Source: JAUIIK01 sp041390865 (GTDB taxonomy: Bacteria > Chloroflexota > Chloroflexia > Thermomicrobiales > CFX8). Taken from it: a DNA stretch of 64,000 nt. Made by a program: the position numbers and the translations under genes. The number at the start of each line of letters is the position of its first letter. Positions within the stretch are counted from its first letter, which is position 1. Under the pieces are notes generated by a model. That model did no database searches. It had not been told where the DNA came from and saw nothing but the letters and a program-made list of their open reading frames with translations. The stretch lies in NCBI GenBank assembly GCA_041390865.1, contig JAWKPC010000005.1:62001-126000 (forward strand), written 5' to 3'. Positions 45,170 to 54,274 of this stretch are shown piece by piece.

Positions 45170-46852
45170 CTACCAGACCTTCACACCAGGTGAGTTGAAC
45201 GCGGCCGGAAGATAGGCAATCAGCGTTGGAAGGTAGGCGAAGATGATCAGGACTGCAGCCACGACCGTCCACATCCCGAGCCGATCGAGCTTGGTCCACG
45301 ATTCACGCGGTCCATGAAGCGGCTCGCCCGTGATCGGGATCTCCGTATGTTCGGTCGGTTCTTTCGACAGGAACAACGTGCCGACGATGACCAGGAAGAA
45401 CAGCGCGCCACTGACGGCCATCGTCACCCCGCCGATCGCGGTGAGCCAGTTCGAGAGTTCCCACCCCGGCAGCTCGTAGGCTGCCTGCCCGATCGCCGTG
45501 CGACGAGGCATGGACTCCAACCCGCCCGAGATCTGCCCCCGGGAGAACGTCAGGACGCCTATCGCCCAGAGCCACCCCTGAGCCAGCGCCAGCTTCGGCT
45601 GGAAGAGCTTCTTGCCACTCAGATAGGGGACCATCCAGTAGCAGACACCCATGATCGTCAATGCGACGGCCGTGCCAACGGTCAGATGGAAGTGTCCGGG
45701 AATGAATGCCGTGTTGTGGACGACCAGATTGACCGTCATGCTGGCGTTGATCAGGCCGGTTGCTCCGCCGAGGGTAAAGACGAGCATCGCCAGGAGCTGC
45801 GCATTCACCGACGGGTTGCCCCATGGCAATGCCGGTATCCAACCGAACAATCCTTTGCCGCCTGCCTTCCGGCCGGCGCTCTCGAGCACGGCCATGATCG
45901 AGAAAGCGGTAATGAGACTCGGGAAGAAGATGACGAACGTCAGCACCAGGTGGATGCTCTTCATCGCCCCGGAGATGCCAGGGTCGGTGTACTGATGATG
46001 GAGCCCGGTCGGGACGGAAAAGAGCAGGAACAGGAGGAACGTCAGGCGGGTCAGCCCATCACTGAAAAGCCGCGCTCCGACCTGACGCGGGATCAGCATG
46101 TACCACGACACATAGGCCGGCAGCAGCCAGAAGTAGACGATGGCGTGACCGGTAAACCAGAAGAAGATCCGGTTGAGTTGCGGGTCGGTGCTGTCCCAGA
46201 TCCCGAGCGACCAGGGCAGTACAAAAACGACGACTTCGACGGCGATCCCGATCGACGCCAGCCCCCACATGATGTAGGTCGTGAGCGTTAGATACGCCGG
46301 TAGCGGAATGCGCTCATCCGGGTTGTCGGCCCTCCATTGCCGGTACGTCCAGACGAGATTCGCGAGCGTCAGCCAGGTCGACACGACGAGGAAGACGGCC
46401 GCCAGGTAAAAGAGCGGGTTCGCTTCCATCGGCGTGTAAAAGGTGAACAGCACCGTCGCCTGGTTCATGAGGAGGATCACGGCGGCGAGCCCCAACCCGG
46501 CTGCCATGAACCAGAAGCTCCCCTGCAGCAGCATCGTGCTGGCAAGCGGCCGCTTGAAGCCCTCGATTGTCAACAGCGACAGCAGACTATTGGCGAACGA
46601 GAAGGTCAGCACCAGGGCCAGTGTCACGCCATGGATCGACAGTCCCTGGTAATAGCTCTCCAGGCCGGCGAACGACTCCATCGTCACGCCGACCCGCTCG
46701 AGCGCCTGCCCCAGCCCCATCCAACCGCCGACGGCGAGGGCGATGAACATCAAATAGAGCTGCCAGCGGATCGGCCACATCTGTTCCGCGACGAACACGC
46801 CGCTGGTTTCCCGATCGATCGTCGCGGATTGCGTTACGGCAACGCTACTCAT
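45170..46852 (-). CDS. Cytochrome c oxidase subunit I, B-type (ba3-like)
   Basis: A 560-residue heme-copper oxidase catalytic subunit with about twelve membrane segments. CuB ligands are seen in FTGHAIVYFW (His and cross-linked Tyr; the usual Pro after His is Ala here) and GLHHQYTDPG (His pair). The heme ligands lie in HNTAFIPGHFHLTVG. The arrangement and the separate small subunits match B-type oxidases, which reduce oxygen with a single proton channel. The ATG at 46852 overlaps the TGA of subunit II by four bases; an apparent upstream start is not needed. It sits in a six-gene operon with subunits II and IIA, cytochrome c and Sco. Confidence 0.93.
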   Translation of the reverse strand: MSSVAVTQSATIDRETSGVFVAEQMWPIRWQLYLMFIALAVGGWMGLGQALERVGVTMESFAGLESYYQGLSIHGVTLALVLTFSFANSLLSLLTIEGFKRPLASTMLLQGSFWFMAAGLGLAAVILLMNQATVLFTFYTPMEANPLFYLAAVFLVVSTWLTLANLVWTYRQWRADNPDERIPLPAYLTLTTYIMWGLASIGIAVEVVVFVLPWSLGIWDSTDPQLNRIFFWFTGHAIVYFWLLPAYVSWYMLIPRQVGARLFSDGLTRLTFLLFLLFSVPTGLHHQYTDPGISGAMKSIHLVLTFVIFFPSLITAFSIMAVLESAGRKAGGKGLFGWIPALPWGNPSVNAQLLAMLVFTLGGATGLINASMTVNLVVHNTAFIPGHFHLTVGTAVALTIMGVCYWMVPYLSGKKLFQPKLALAQGWLWAIGVLTFSRGQISGGLESMPRRTAIGQAAYELPGWELSNWLTAIGGVTMAVSGALFFLVIVGTLFLSKEPTEHTEIPITGEPLHGPRESWTKLDRLGMWTVVAAVLIIFAYLPTLIAYLPAAFNSPGVKVW

Positions 46853-47316
46853 TCGACTACCACCCGCCCCCACATGTTATGGTGCCCGATTCCGCAGTAT
46901 TCATGGCAAATCAGCAGGTACTCGCCGGCCTCATCGAAGGTCTGCTCGACTTCGGTGATCTGGCCGGGGATGATCATGGCGTTGATCTGGGTATTTTCGA
47001 TGAAGAAACCGTGGATGACGTCCGCCGAAGCGACGCGAAAAGTGACCTCGGACCCCGCCGGCACCCGGATCTCGTTCGGCGTGAACGACCAGATCTGCGC
47101 GACAATCACGGCCTCATACTTGCCGGGCGAGATTTCGCGGACGCCCGGGTTGTCGAATGGCGCCGTCTGGCGAACTTCGCCAGGCGCTACCCGACCGGCA
47201 GGGGTCGGCACCATCGCCCCGGCCCCGACGACCGAAATCAGGATCGCACCGAGCCCGGAGAACAGCATGACCACGCCGAGGATCAGGAACACTTTCTCGT
47301 AATAATCGATCTTCAC
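46849..47316 (-). CDS. Cytochrome c oxidase subunit II (CuA)
   Basis: A 155-residue protein with one N-terminal membrane segment (about residues 8-32) and a cupredoxin domain outside the membrane. The CuA ligands are the His in VIHGFFIENT and the cluster CHEYCGIGHHNMWG (C-x3-C-x3-H-x2-M). It passes electrons from cytochrome c to subunit I. It is short, with a single membrane span, as in ba3-type oxidases. The ATG at 47316 lies six bases after the stop of the subunit IIA gene. Its stop overlaps the start of subunit I. Confidence 0.93.
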   Translation of the reverse strand: MKIDYYEKVFLILGVVMLFSGLGAILISVVGAGAMVPTPAGRVAPGEVRQTAPFDNPGVREISPGKYEAVIVAQIWSFTPNEIRVPAGSEVTFRVASADVIHGFFIENTQINAMIIPGQITEVEQTFDEAGEYLLICHEYCGIGHHNMWGRVVVE

Positions 47317-47322
47317 CGTTTC

Positions 47323-47487
47323 CTACCCCCGTGACAACAAGGTGAAATAGACCGTCCCCCAGAGACCGACAATCACGACGAGGTAGGCGAGAAGGATGAT
47401 GAATGTACCCCGGGAATCATGGATATCGGTTTGTTCCTCCGGTCCCGTGCGTTCGATTTCCTTATCTCCTGCGTCGCTCACCAACAT
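47323..47487 (-). CDS. Cytochrome c oxidase subunit IIA-like small membrane protein
   Basis: A 54-residue protein with a charged N-terminus and one membrane segment (FIILLAYLVVIVGLWGTVYFTLL). This fits the small IIA subunit of ba3-type oxidases, which supplies the helix missing from the short subunit II. GGAAGGGG overlaps the region of the ATG at 47487; a GTG at 47481 has better spacing, so the protein may be two residues shorter. The call rests on size, topology and position directly before the subunit II gene. Confidence 0.75.
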   Translation of the reverse strand: MLVSDAGDKEIERTGPEEQTDIHDSRGTFIILLAYLVVIVGLWGTVYFTLLSRG

Positions 47488-47509
47488 CCCCTTCCATACG
47501 AACGATCCG

Positions 47510-47716
47510 TCACTGCATGTCCTCCAACCCCTCGATGTATCGATAGGCGCCGTAAAGAAGGACAAGCACCCCGACGAGCACTGCCACACCCAGCACGATC
47601 CGGCCGGCGCTCGCATCGCCCCGAAACGTCAGATTCATCGTGCTCCATACGAAGATCGCACCGAGCCCGGCCGGGATAAGAGCACCGAGTAGTACGGCAA
47701 TGAGACGCAGCAACAA
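47510..47716 (-). CDS. Small two-span membrane protein at the head of the oxidase operon
   Basis: A 68-residue protein with two hydrophobic segments (LIAVLLGALIPAGLGAIFVW and IVLGVAVLVGVLVLLYGAY) and an acidic tail. I know no named family for it. The TTG at 47716 follows GGAG by six bases. It is the first gene of the operon, 22 bases before subunit IIA, so it may be an assembly factor or an accessory subunit; that is inference from position. Confidence 0.7.
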   Translation of the reverse strand: MLLRLIAVLLGALIPAGLGAIFVWSTMNLTFRGDASAGRIVLGVAVLVGVLVLLYGAYRYIEGLEDMQ

Positions 47717-47914
47717 TCACTCCATAGGTGATTCGTTCTTCGATCATCACATACAGGATGCGAGTGTCCGCCCGATCCCCCGGCGAACTGCTCATTCAAA
47801 ACGTAGCGTCTGATGTCTAGCGTTCGCCCCACTCATACGGGTGGGATTGCGCACGAAGATGTCCGCTACAATCTCGCATCGAGATTCGACTCGTCGATGG
47901 GAACATAGTAGACG

Positions 47915-49486
47915 ATGGAAAAGTACGATGCAATCATCATTGGTGCGGGTCACAACGGACTGATCGCTGCCGCATACCTGGCGAAAGCAGGCAAGAAGGT
48001 CGCTGTCCTCGAGCGTCGTCACATCATCGGCGGCGCGACCGTCACGGAAGAGCACTTCCCCGGCTACCGACTGTCAACCTGCTCCTACGTTTGTAGCCTG
48101 CTGCTCTCTGAAGTGGTGCGCGAACTCGAGTTGGTCAAGCACGGCTACGATGTCCGGCCATTTGATCCACAGATCTTCTCTCCACAGCCGGACGGCAGCT
48201 ATTTCATGAGCTTCCTCGATGGAGCGAAGACAAGAGAGCAGCTCCTGAAATTCTCGAAGCGCGATGCCGATGCCTGGGGGCCTTACTGGGATCACTGGGA
48301 ACGGATCATCGAAAGCGCCTGGCCGCTCATCATGGGCCCACCGCCGGGACTGGGCGATCTCGAACGCGCATTCGATCGCCCCGGCGGCCAGGACGATTTG
48401 CGGCTGCTGCTCTTCGGCAGTGTCGCCGATATCCTCGAGCACTATTTCGAAAGCGAGGAGATCAAGGGCGCGCTGGCAACCGGCGGGGTGATCGGCAGTA
48501 GCCTCGGACCACGATCCGCCGGTTCCGCCTACGTCAAGTTCCACCATCTGCTCGGCAAGCTCGACGGACACCGCGGCGCCTGGGGCTATGTCCGTGGAGG
48601 AATGGGATCGATTGCCGACGCCATCGCGGCATCGGCCCGGGAAGCAGGCGCCGAGATTCTCATCGACGCGGAGGTTGCCGAGATCGAGACATCCAACGGC
48701 ATCGCGACCGGCGTTCGCCTTCTCGATGACCGGCGCTTCGCCGCCGAGGCGGTGATCTCGACCGCCGATCCGCACCGAACCTTTCTGGGTATGCTCGACC
48801 GCGAGACGCTCCCGGGCGCGTTTGTCCGCCAGATCGAAGGGCTCAAGACAAAAGGCTCAGTGGTCAAGGTTCTGCTCGGCCTCGGAGAGCTCCCGGACTT
48901 CACCGCGATGCCGGGCACGACGGTCGGGCCCCAGCATACCGGCGGGATCATGATCTGCCCCTCGATCGACTATATCCAGCGTGCCTGGGAAGACGCCAAG
49001 GCCGGTCGGCCCTCAACCAGGCCGTTCATGGACTGCTACATCCAATCCGCCACCGAGGACGGTCTTGCGCCGCCGGGGAAGCACACCCTTTCAATGTTCG
49101 TTCAGTATGCACCGTACGATCTGGCCGAAGGAGATTGGGAGAGCCGGCGAGATGAGATCGGTCGGAACATTATCGATACGTTTGCCGAGTACGCTCCCAA
49201 CCTGCCGCACGTCATCGAGCACATCTCGGTGCTTGGCCCGCCCGACATCGAATCAGAGATCGGCATCACCGGCGGCAACATCTTCCACGGGGAAATCACG
49301 CCCGACCAGATGTTCAATTTCCGCCCGGCGACCGGTCAGTCCGGCTACCAGACGCCGGTCGAACGACTCTATCTCGGCGGTTCCGGAGTCTGGCCCGGGG
49401 GAGCGGTGTTCGGCGCGCCGGGTCGGAATTCAGCGCGTGAGGTCCTGGGAAGCCTGACCAGCGCTTCGAGGACGGCTACCGCGTAG
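47915..49486 (+). CDS. FAD-dependent oxidoreductase, PYROXD2/phytoene desaturase-like
   Basis: A 523-residue flavoprotein. The N-terminal FAD-binding motif is IIIGAGHNGLIAAAYLAKAG, followed by VLERRHIIGGATVTEE, and the C-terminal FAD segment is YLGGSGVWPGGAVFGAPG. It resembles the PYROXD2 branch of the amine-oxidase/phytoene-desaturase group rather than true CrtI, and no carotenoid genes are adjacent. The substrate is unknown. The ATG at 47915 is fixed by the FAD motif; its ribosome binding site is weak. It is divergent from the oxidase operon, and its last 11 bases overlap the convergent DUF2254 gene. Confidence 0.87.
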   Translation: MEKYDAIIIGAGHNGLIAAAYLAKAGKKVAVLERRHIIGGATVTEEHFPGYRLSTCSYVCSLLLSEVVRELELVKHGYDVRPFDPQIFSPQPDGSYFMSFLDGAKTREQLLKFSKRDADAWGPYWDHWERIIESAWPLIMGPPPGLGDLERAFDRPGGQDDLRLLLFGSVADILEHYFESEEIKGALATGGVIGSSLGPRSAGSAYVKFHHLLGKLDGHRGAWGYVRGGMGSIADAIAASAREAGAEILIDAEVAEIETSNGIATGVRLLDDRRFAAEAVISTADPHRTFLGMLDRETLPGAFVRQIEGLKTKGSVVKVLLGLGELPDFTAMPGTTVGPQHTGGIMICPSIDYIQRAWEDAKAGRPSTRPFMDCYIQSATEDGLAPPGKHTLSMFVQYAPYDLAEGDWESRRDEIGRNIIDTFAEYAPNLPHVIEHISVLGPPDIESEIGITGGNIFHGEITPDQMFNFRPATGQSGYQTPVERLYLGGSGVWPGGAVFGAPGRNSAREVLGSLTSASRTATA

Positions 49487-50822
49487 AGCCGAGGGCGTGG
49501 ATCGCGTCTCGATAGCGGTTCGTTAGCTCACGCCGCTCGTGCTCGACGAACGGAGCCGAGCGGACAACCTCGTCGAGCGCCGCGAGCTGCCGCCGGAGCA
49601 CATCCACTTCCTCGCGCTCGTCCAGCAACGGCCCGATCGTAATCGCGGCTTCGAGCAATTTCCGCAGAACCGATGGATGCCCGGCCCCGGCGTTGCGAAT
49701 CCGGTCGAAGATACGGTCGATCAGCTCATCCATCTGAGGATTGTCGGCGATGATTCGCAGCTCTCCGTCCCGGTCATACCTGTATCGAGACGGCATCCGA
49801 AGATTTGCCAGTGAGGTCACCCCGGCCGTCAGCCAGTCGATACAGGTGAACGCGGTATAGGGATCGTTGATGCCTGGCGACAGAGCCCGGAGCGCGATCT
49901 CTATCAGTTCGTCGAAATACAGCTCGATATCCTGAAACGGCGTACGGCCCGAACCGACAAGGAAGACCTCCTGGAGCGCGCCACTGAGCTCCTTCGTCGC
50001 TCGCTCGGACGGCCAGACGACGGCAAGAAGAGCGTCGGGAACGATGAAGACGCCGGGTCTCAGCGCGATCCGGATCACGACGTCGTGGTCGACGGCCAGC
50101 TCCATCAGCGTTTCCTCGTCGATCGCCCGGATGTATCCGATCCGCTCCGCGAGGATGCCGCGCTGGTTGCTGTCCGGCACGACCGATCCGGACATCTCGC
50201 TCAGCCGGACCGCATCAGGACGCTCGTCCGACTCCCCTCCCCAGCCCAGATCCTCGGGGAAAAGGCTATTGATCGACTCGATCATCTCCTCGCCGACCCT
50301 TGCCGTGACATTCGACACCTGCAACATGGTGGCCATATGGTGAATAAAGAAGATCAGCACCCCGATGCTTGCCAGCGCCAGGACAAGCGCCATGCTCGTC
50401 GAGAGATGCGGCACATAGTCTGTCGTCTCCTCGACCGGCACCAGCCGCAACGCCATCAGGCAATAGATGAACGTCCCGACAAACGTGCCGAGTACGATCT
50501 GGCTGCCGGTGTCCTGCATGAAGATCCTGAGCAGTCGAGGACCGAACTGCGACGACGCATTGGCCAGGGCCGCGATCGTTATCGAGAATGTTACCGACGC
50601 GACGGTAATCATCGAGCCGGCAATCGTTGCGAGCATCGATCGTGCGCCATCCGGGCCGCCCTGGAAGACGCCGGGGAATGCCCCGCCAATCTGAAACTGG
50701 AATCGGTCATCCAGTTGCTGGGTGAGGAATGAGAGACCGAAAGCGAAGATAACCATCAACGATGGGATAAACCAGTAGCTGGATCTCAGTGACTCCCAAA
50801 AGCTCTGGATGTTGGTTTTCAC
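49476..50822 (-). CDS. DUF2254 membrane protein
   Basis: A 448-residue protein with four hydrophobic segments in the first 170 residues (starting SYWFIPSLMVIFAFGLSFL) and a long cytoplasmic part. The stretch GGPDGARSMLATIAGSMITVASVTFSI in sense is the family hallmark of DUF2254, and ALSPGINDPYTAFTC is a second conserved block. Its function is unknown. It begins at ATG 50822 and lies 28 bases after the stop of the BrkB-like gene. The two may be co-transcribed in a group of envelope genes. Confidence 0.85.
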   Translation of the reverse strand: MKTNIQSFWESLRSSYWFIPSLMVIFAFGLSFLTQQLDDRFQFQIGGAFPGVFQGGPDGARSMLATIAGSMITVASVTFSITIAALANASSQFGPRLLRIFMQDTGSQIVLGTFVGTFIYCLMALRLVPVEETTDYVPHLSTSMALVLALASIGVLIFFIHHMATMLQVSNVTARVGEEMIESINSLFPEDLGWGGESDERPDAVRLSEMSGSVVPDSNQRGILAERIGYIRAIDEETLMELAVDHDVVIRIALRPGVFIVPDALLAVVWPSERATKELSGALQEVFLVGSGRTPFQDIELYFDELIEIALRALSPGINDPYTAFTCIDWLTAGVTSLANLRMPSRYRYDRDGELRIIADNPQMDELIDRIFDRIRNAGAGHPSVLRKLLEAAITIGPLLDEREEVDVLRRQLAALDEVVRSAPFVEHERRELTNRYRDAIHALGSTR

Positions 50823-50850
50823 TGGATCAGACTACTAACACGAATCTCGC

Positions 50851-51930
50851 TCATGTGCCCCGGCGTCCAAGCAACGACGCCAGCACAATCCCGACAGTCG
50901 CCACGACGCCGACGGCGAGCGATGCGGCGCTGCTCGCGGCTGGTATCGAGCGGCGAGGCGTAGAGTCGAGATCAACGACAGCCTCCCTCGCTCTCATCCG
51001 CGATTCGACACCGATCGCCGTCTGGTATCGCTCATCATGGCGGCGGGCGAGCACGGCATTAAGCTCCGCGCCGACAAGAAATAATAGCGACGTCAGATAA
51101 AGAAAGAAGAGAAAGACGATCAATCCGCTCAACGCTCCGTACGCACTTCCGGGGCTCGCAAAGCGCAGGTAAATGGAAAACCCCAGTACCAGAACACCCC
51201 AGGAAACGGTCGAAAATACAGCTCCCGGGAGCACCCACCTAAACTCCTGTTTCGCCATTGGCCCGTAGTAATAGAGGACAGACAGCATGAAGATAATCAC
51301 CAGCACGCCGACCGGAATCCGCGACAGGTTCCAGACCCAGTCGAATGTCGATCCCATATTGAATTCCTCGGCAAGCCAGCCACCGATCTGTCCGCCGAAG
51401 ACCCAGAGGACGAACGCCAGATTGACGACGATTCCCATCATGATCGTCAACAGAACCGCCGAGGCTTTCTTCTTCGGAAACGACCGGTCCTCCTCCGTGT
51501 CGTAAGCGCGATTGAACGCCTTGATCAACGCGCCCACCCCGTTCGAACCAGCCCAGAGCGCGACGATCAGCGCCGTGGCGAGACCGATGGACGCCGTGCC
51601 GCCGTCCGCCTGATCGATGGCATTCGTAACAAGTGACTCCAGAATGTCCTGGGTCGATTCGGGCGCATTCTGCGTGATCATTTCCTGAAGACGGCTAGCA
51701 AGCGCGACGTTCGCCACATTGTCGATGATTGCCGCAAGTGTCAGCAGCACGACGAACAACGCCGGTATCGAGAAGATAGCGTGATAAGCAACCTCCGCAG
51801 AAAGCCCCGGCACATCATCCTCAGTGATCTCGCCGACGAGTTCCTTGGCCATCGCGACGATCCCGGTTTTCGGTTCCCCGGTAGCTTCATCCAGTTGCTG
51901 GGCTGAGTCCGAGCTGCTGGTTTGGTTCAT
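50851..51930 (-). CDS. YihY/BrkB-family membrane protein
   Basis: A 359-residue protein with about six membrane segments, opening with the family pattern DDVPGLSAEVAYHAIFSIPAL. The GSNGVGALIKAFNRAYD and GSAYGALSGLIVFLFFLYLTS blocks are also typical. The family was once called ribonuclease BN, but that is a misassignment; its role is unproved, perhaps transport. I chose the ATG at 51930 because GGGAG lies six bases upstream. Its N-terminal 35 residues are acidic and Ser/Gln-rich. It precedes the DUF2254 gene. Confidence 0.88.
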   Translation of the reverse strand: MNQTSSSDSAQQLDEATGEPKTGIVAMAKELVGEITEDDVPGLSAEVAYHAIFSIPALFVVLLTLAAIIDNVANVALASRLQEMITQNAPESTQDILESLVTNAIDQADGGTASIGLATALIVALWAGSNGVGALIKAFNRAYDTEEDRSFPKKKASAVLLTIMMGIVVNLAFVLWVFGGQIGGWLAEEFNMGSTFDWVWNLSRIPVGVLVIIFMLSVLYYYGPMAKQEFRWVLPGAVFSTVSWGVLVLGFSIYLRFASPGSAYGALSGLIVFLFFLYLTSLLFLVGAELNAVLARRHDERYQTAIGVESRMRAREAVVDLDSTPRRSIPAASSAASLAVGVVATVGIVLASLLGRRGT

Positions 51931-52149
51931 TGCTGGCTCCCGACCGTTGCTGGCAGTTTCGTCAAGCATACGCTTGCTCGAGCATACGATCCGGGCATTT
52001 GCCCGTGATTCGAGTCATTTAGCGCAGTTTGTGCGGAAATCCGTAACGCGGGGATAGGCCCGGTTACATTGTTAGTTTTCGGCCACCATCGGAAAGTAAA
52101 GGTGTACGGGCGGCATCGCCGTACTTCTAATGAACGAGAGGCAATCAGC

Positions 52150-52536
52150 ATGCCATGGACCAGAATCGACTATCCAGCGACATTCAAGAACATGCGATCC
52201 GACGTGCGCGAAAAGGCGATCGATATCGCGAACGAACTCCTCGATCAGTACGAGGAGCCACGTGCAATCCGGATTGCCACTGCTCAGGCTAAGGAGTGGG
52301 CGAGAAACCGAAACATCGAGATCTGGACGGATGAAAAGCCCACCGGCAAGGATCAGCACGTCCTGCCCCACGATCGTGGCTGGGCCGTCCAGGCCGAGGA
52401 ATCCCAACAGGCCACGAAGGTCTTCCGCATCAAGGAAGAGGCGCTCGACCGCGCCCGTGACATCGCCCGTAACCAGAACAGCAACGTGGTGATTCATGCT
52501 GCGGATGGCAAGATTAGCGATGTCGTCCAACCATAG
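52150..52536 (+). CDS. YdaT-like / DUF2188 stress-associated protein
   Basis: A 128-residue protein. The N-terminal half (MPWTRIDYPATFKNMRSDVR, then AIDIANELLD and RAIRIATAQAKEWARN) resembles ChaB/YdaT proteins. The C-terminal half (HVLPHDRGWAVQAEESQQAT, then a strand ending NVVIHAADGKI) is a DUF2188 domain. Bacillus YdaT is a general-stress protein, but no molecular role is known. The ATG at 52150 follows GAGAGG. It sits among other stress and envelope genes. Confidence 0.8.
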   Translation: MPWTRIDYPATFKNMRSDVREKAIDIANELLDQYEEPRAIRIATAQAKEWARNRNIEIWTDEKPTGKDQHVLPHDRGWAVQAEESQQATKVFRIKEEALDRARDIARNQNSNVVIHAADGKISDVVQP

Positions 52537-52647
52537 AGATTCGAGACTCGATAGCCTTGTCTGATATCCCTGATGTGCGCCTGTTTGTCAGGAAATGTGC
52601 CAGGATGGAGCGATCCCGTTTTGACCAGTATCAACATTTTTAACCGC

Positions 52648-53508
52648 ATGACTTTTCGTCATCTTCGATCATACATTTCAGTTGCCATTATTACTCTGGT
52701 CTTCGGCGGTCTCATCTCCGGTTGCGCCGTTACCGATGCGTTCAGCACCGACACCGGCGGCGACGATGCGCCGACCGCGACGCCGACGACCGAGCCATCT
52801 TCAGCCCGGCAGGCAGATCACCCGAATTTCCGGCACCGCTACTTCGTGGATCCACCGCGCGGCGACTACGACCCATCGATCAGCGCCGAATCGCCGGAAG
52901 ACGAGCTGCTTGACGACGTGGCCAACCGATGGTCGGAGACAGACACGGTTCACTTCGATCTCGATATCGACGGCAATACCTACCTCGACGGGAACGAAAC
53001 GATCGAGCTGAAGTCCGTCGAAGGCGATCTCAAGCGACCAGACCGGGCACAGGCGGAAGCGTCGGTCCAGATCGGATTCGCGTCATTTGACGTCGGTCTG
53101 GTTGTCATCGGCGACGACGCCTATACGACGAATTTCCTGAACGGCGACTGGGAGCGCGCGCCCTCGAACTTCGACTTCAATCCAGCATTGATCTTCGACG
53201 ACGACCGGGGTGTCGGCGGCGTCCTCGAGAATCTGGACGACGTCGAGATCGGCGACGAATCTACCGTGGACGGAACCGAGGTCGTAGAGATTTCCGGAGT
53301 TGTTGCCCAGGAGGATATCTCCCAGCTTGTTGCGGGATCCCTGGCCGGCGATGAGATCCGCATCAAGCTCCTCGTCGACACGGAAACCAATGACATCATC
53401 GAGATCAGCCTGGCAGAGCCGGACGATGTCGAGGACGATCCAACGACCTGGATCATCTCCTTCTCCGATCATGGGGAGCCGGTCACGATCGAAGCGCCGG
53501 ACCTTTAA
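52648..53508 (+). CDS. LppX/LprG-like lipoprotein
   Basis: A 286-residue exported lipoprotein. The signal peptide runs IITLVFGGLISGC with the lipobox LISGC, and the mature chain starts with an acidic, Thr/Pro-rich linker. The rest is a beta-rich domain with the WSETDTVHFDLDIDGNTYLD and AEASVQIGFASFDVGLVVIG patterns of the LppX_LprAFG family, which in Mycobacteria bind lipids. It may carry lipid or glycolipid at the outer face. The ATG at 52648 gives a good signal peptide but has no ribosome binding site; a TTG at 52621 would add nine residues. The start is thus open. Confidence 0.8.
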   Translation: MTFRHLRSYISVAIITLVFGGLISGCAVTDAFSTDTGGDDAPTATPTTEPSSARQADHPNFRHRYFVDPPRGDYDPSISAESPEDELLDDVANRWSETDTVHFDLDIDGNTYLDGNETIELKSVEGDLKRPDRAQAEASVQIGFASFDVGLVVIGDDAYTTNFLNGDWERAPSNFDFNPALIFDDDRGVGGVLENLDDVEIGDESTVDGTEVVEISGVVAQEDISQLVAGSLAGDEIRIKLLVDTETNDIIEISLAEPDDVEDDPTTWIISFSDHGEPVTIEAPDL

Positions 53509-53681
53509 GCGCCGATCCTAACCTGCGTCATGCCTCCAAGTAGCCCGCGATCTATCGCGGCAGGGGTCCGTTGTCTCCGATACTTGGAACTGATGATCGT
53601 AAGAGATCGAATGATCCGCGACCATCACATTCCAGCGTTTACGGAAGACATCAACGACATGAAACGAAAGCAGGGTTAGAC

Positions 53682-54191
53682 ATGAGCCAACAGGAATCGC
53701 TAAGAGATCTCTTCATCGACCAGTTGAAGGATCTCTACTGGGCCGAGACCCAGTCGATCCAGATGTGGCCGAAGATCGCCGCAGCAGCGACGAACGAAGA
53801 CCTTCGGGAAGCGCTCGACGAGCATATTGGTAAGACTCACCGCCATGTCGAGCGTCTCAAGACTGTCTTCGATGAGATCGGCGTTCCGGCCGAGGCAGAA
53901 ACCTGCCAGGCGATGCGCGGTCTGATGGCCGAAGCGCAGGACGCGATTCAGGACTACAGCGACCCGACCGTCCGTGACGCGGCACTTATTACCGCCGTCC
54001 AGCGGATGGAGCACTATGAAATGGCCGGCTACGGAACGGTCCGCACCTATGCAGACGTCCTCGGCTATGACAAGGTCGTCGACATCCTCCAGAACACCCT
54101 CGACGACGAAGGGTCGGCCGATCACAAGTTGACCGATCTCGCGGCCGGCGGCTTCTTCAGCAAGGGCATCAACCAGATGGCTGCCAAGTAG
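53682..54191 (+). CDS. DUF892 ferritin-like protein (YciE/YciF family)
   Basis: A 169-residue helical protein of the ferritin-like fold. The family signature LRDLFIDQLKDLYWAETQ and the pair of conserved Glu/His residues in LITAVQRMEHYEMAGYGT are present. Members are made in osmotic and stationary-phase stress; some bind metal, but the function is not settled. The ATG at 53682 follows AGGG. A strong terminator ends its transcript. It is one of several stress-associated genes here. Confidence 0.9.
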   Translation: MSQQESLRDLFIDQLKDLYWAETQSIQMWPKIAAAATNEDLREALDEHIGKTHRHVERLKTVFDEIGVPAEAETCQAMRGLMAEAQDAIQDYSDPTVRDAALITAVQRMEHYEMAGYGTVRTYADVLGYDKVVDILQNTLDDEGSADHKLTDLAAGGFFSKGINQMAAK

Positions 54192-54214
54192 TCCGGGCAT
54201 TTTCGGTTACAGTA

Positions 54215-54250
54215 CGAGGGTGGCGCTAAGACGCGCCTCCCTCGTTTTTT
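54215..54250 (+). terminator. Rho-independent terminator of the DUF892 gene
   Basis: CGAGGGTGGCGC (54215-54226) pairs with GCGCCTCCCTCG (54233-54244), with one mismatch, and is followed by six T residues. This is a textbook plus-strand terminator 24 bases after the stop. Confidence 0.9.
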
Positions 54251-54274
54251 CATGGTTCGAGACAGAGGTCGCGG

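Noticed and set aside
53545..53560. CCGCGAT/ATCGCGG inverted repeat before the DUF892 gene as a terminator
   Set aside because: The two-base centre cannot form a normal loop without losing pairs, and no T run follows.
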